From an uncultured bacterium (GTDB lineage: Bacteria; Bacillota_A; Clostridia; Oscillospirales; Oscillospiraceae), in the NCBI GenBank assembly GCA_905214605.1, contig CAJMMY010000035.1, positions 1 through 8,264 on the forward strand: a stretch of DNA of 8,264 nt, read 5' to 3'. Positions 7,288-8,264 of this stretch are shown here, piece after piece. The notes under the pieces were generated by a model. That model ran no database searches and was not told the DNA's origin. It saw only the letters and a program-made list of their open reading frames with translations. The stretch's first letter is position 1. The number at the start of each line of letters is the position of its first letter. The position numbers and the translations under genes were made by a program.

Positions 7288-7322
7288 AAAACCGCATCGG
7301 AAATTTTCCGATGCGGTTTTTT
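7288..7322 (+). terminator. Strong intrinsic terminator of the symporter gene
   Basis: The arms AAAACCGCATCGGAAA (7288-7303) and their exact complement (7305-7320) form a long GC-centred stem ending in six T residues (7317-7322). It begins 11 bp after the stop codon. The outer A4/T4 means it could also act on the reverse strand. Confidence 0.93.
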
Positions 7323-7390
7323 GACAGACTGAGGGGGACCGGTTCCCTTTGAAGCCGTTTTGCCTTAGAGCGTCAACGCTTTGCAGTCAC

Positions 7391-7418
7391 TTGATTATTC
7401 TGTGTTTTTTGATAGAAT
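7391..7418 (+). promoter_or_regulatory. Probable SigA-type promoter of the sigma factor operon
   Basis: TTGATT (7391-7396) and TAGAAT (7413-7418) are spaced by 16 bp, matching the consensus at four and five of six positions. The start would be near 7425, leaving a leader of about 170 nt before the ATG at 7596. A vegetative promoter would give basal expression; I saw no clear ECF-type autoregulated promoter in the gap. Confidence 0.55.
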
Positions 7419-7509
7419 GAGCATATCGTAGGACAGAGCCGCGCCGCCAAACCGGCAGCTGACTCGATCTGTGAGACGGCAGCGCTTGTCCGCGTTTACG
7501 AGGTGCTCA
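7418..7509 (+). promoter_or_regulatory. Foldable GC-rich leader upstream of the sigma factor
   Basis: The 319-bp gap between the symporter stop and the sigma factor start contains no gene I can support. Its centre can fold as a closed, branched structure. TCGTAGGACA (7426-7435) pairs with TGTCC (7487-7491) and TACGA (7497-7501) across a five-base bulge. DNA outside this, TGAGCA (7418-7423), complements TGCTCA (7504-7509), but that left arm lies at or before the predicted start. Inside are a GCCG/CGGC hairpin (7443-7446 with 7453-7456) and a GCTG-A-CTC stem (7458-7465) facing GAG-ACGG-CAGC (7473-7483). No known riboswitch class was recognised. A regulatory leader or small RNA is inference. Confidence 0.35.
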
Positions 7510-7595
7510 GCGGATCTTAATCGAAAAAAATTTTATTCCAAATGCAATAAATTGACCTTTCCGTGCATTACATGGATGACAGGAGACGAAAGCCT

Positions 7596-8171
7596 ATGCT
7601 CAGCTTGCTGATGACAACCGAATATTCGCCGGCAGAGGATCGGCACGCGCTGCAGCAGTTGTTGATTCGTATTGCCGGCGGTGAGCGCGACGCGCTGGCG
7701 GAGCTGTATCAGCGCACACGCACGGCGGTGTACGGCTTAGCGCTTTCCTACCTCAAAAACACGCCGGACGCGCAGGATCTCACGCAGGACGTCTATGTGC
7801 AGGTGTGGGATTGCGCAGCGCAGTACCGTCCCACCGGCTCACCCATGGGTTGGCTGCTGACCGTATGCCGCAATCTGTGCCTGATGCGCCTGCGGCGCGG
7901 GGAACGCCATGCCACCCTCAGCGAGGAGGAATGGGACGCCATTCCCGCGCAGGAGTGCGGACTAGACGCCGATGAACGCGCGCTGCTACAAGGTGCATTG
8001 GCAAAGCTCGCTGACGAGGAGCGGCGCATTGTGCTGCTCCATGCGGTCGCAGGCATGAAACACCGGGAAATCGCGGCGCTGCTGGAGCTGCCGCTTCCTA
8101 CCGTCCTGTCAAAATATCACAGAGCATTGAAAAAGATGCGCAGCTTTCTGGAAGGAGATGACGCCCGATGA
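7596..8171 (+). CDS. ECF-type RNA polymerase sigma factor
   Basis: A 191-residue sigma-70 family protein of the extracytoplasmic function group, which directs RNA polymerase to a dedicated promoter set. Region 2 covers about residues 33-101, with DAQDLTQDVYVQVW (58-71) as the core-binding helix and GWLLTVCRNLCLMRLRR (85-101) as the -10 recognition part. A linker (102-137) lacks region 3. Region 4 (about 138-185) contains the helix-turn-helix HREIAALLELPLPTVLSKYH (156-175) for -35 binding. ATG 7596 was chosen because AGGAG (7581-7585) lies 10 nt upstream; in-frame GTG 7563 and ATG 7572 lie upstream of that site and have no good site of their own. Arginine is mostly CGC here, unlike the CGG-rich upstream genes. 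It overlaps the next gene by 4 bp, so the two are probably co-translated. Confidence 0.94.
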   Translation: MLSLLMTTEYSPAEDRHALQQLLIRIAGGERDALAELYQRTRTAVYGLALSYLKNTPDAQDLTQDVYVQVWDCAAQYRPTGSPMGWLLTVCRNLCLMRLRRGERHATLSEEEWDAIPAQECGLDADERALLQGALAKLADEERRIVLLHAVAGMKHREIAALLELPLPTVLSKYHRALKKMRSFLEGDDAR

Positions 8172-8264
8172 CCAATGAAAAAATGGAGCAGAGGCTGGCT
8201 GCGGCGCTTGAAAAGACCGCGCCGGATGATGTGAACGGCGTTCTCTCCCGCTGTGAAGAGCGGA
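8168..8264 (+). CDS. Probable anti-sigma factor, N-terminal 32 residues only
   Basis: The ATG at 8168 overlaps the sigma factor stop in an ATGA arrangement, with AAGGAG (8152-8157) 10 nt upstream, so the start is well supported. The frame stays open to the window edge. The visible part is charged and helical, starting MTNEKMEQRLAAALEKTAPD, with a single Cys in a SRCEER segment near the edge. By memory this resembles the N-terminus of membrane-anchored anti-sigma or PepSY-type proteins found after ECF sigma genes in Clostridia, but 32 residues cannot prove it. The call rests mainly on gene order: ECF sigma genes are commonly followed by, and coupled to, their inhibitor. Confidence 0.6.
   Translation, partial: MTNEKMEQRLAAALEKTAPDDVNGVLSRCEER

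Noticed and set aside
6515..7297. Minus-strand open frame opposite the symporter C-terminus
   Set aside because: The product is rich in His, Gln and Cys with no domain pattern, typical of a shadow of a membrane protein gene, and its start sits beside the symporter terminator.
7331..7382. Small hairpins (GGACCGGTTCC-like repeat, and AGAGCG/CGCTTT around a TCAA loop at 7367-7382)
   Set aside because: The stems are short and imperfect, have no following T-tract on the plus strand, and lie between a strong terminator and the next promoter, so no role can be supported.
7563..7595. Upstream GTG (7563) or ATG (7572) as the sigma factor start
   Set aside because: Both are in frame, but the AGGAG at 7581-7585 is correctly spaced only for ATG 7596, and the extra residues are outside the conserved sigma region.

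Overview
The window looks like an ordinary chromosomal stretch from a Gram-positive anaerobe of the class Clostridia, probably Oscillospiraceae-like. The reasons are a DUF4317 protein (a family typical of Clostridia), strong purine-rich Shine-Dalgarno sites (GGAGG, AAAGGAG, AGGAG), SigA-type promoters in AT-rich gaps between fairly GC-rich genes, and hairpin-plus-T-tract terminators after most genes. No mobile element, CRISPR array, tRNA or rRNA was seen. The lineage is inferred from these traits and not from any search.

Layout, left to right: (1) the C-terminal part of a DUF4317 protein, cut by the window edge, with its own terminator; (2) a short-chain dehydrogenase/reductase (SDR) behind a near-consensus promoter with an extended -10; (3) on the opposite strand and converging on it, a 648-residue NADH:flavin oxidoreductase of the FadH/BaiCD/BaiH/enoate-reductase type (FMN barrel, iron-sulfur cysteines, FAD/NAD domains), the two genes sharing a perfect 32-bp palindromic terminator; (4) transcribed divergently from the flavoenzyme, a 464-residue protein with an N-terminal helix-turn-helix and a large C-terminal region I do not recognise; its promoter is overlapped by a cluster of GTTGA half-sites; (5) a sodium:alanine/glycine symporter (AGCS family) with a TTG start and a roughly 160-nt leader that holds a terminator-like hairpin and possible alternative pairings; (6) an ECF sigma factor with a long foldable leader, overlapping by 4 bp the start of a truncated gene that is probably its anti-sigma partner.

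How the genes may work together: each of the first five genes appears to be a separate transcription unit. The SDR and flavoenzyme are both redox enzymes on small organic molecules and could act on one substrate, but nothing in the sequence names it. The helix-turn-helix protein is well placed to control itself and perhaps the flavoenzyme. The sigma factor and downstream partial gene form a translationally coupled stress or envelope-response module. The best candidates for undescribed biology are the unrecognised regulator with its operator-like repeats and the two structured leaders before the symporter and the sigma factor.
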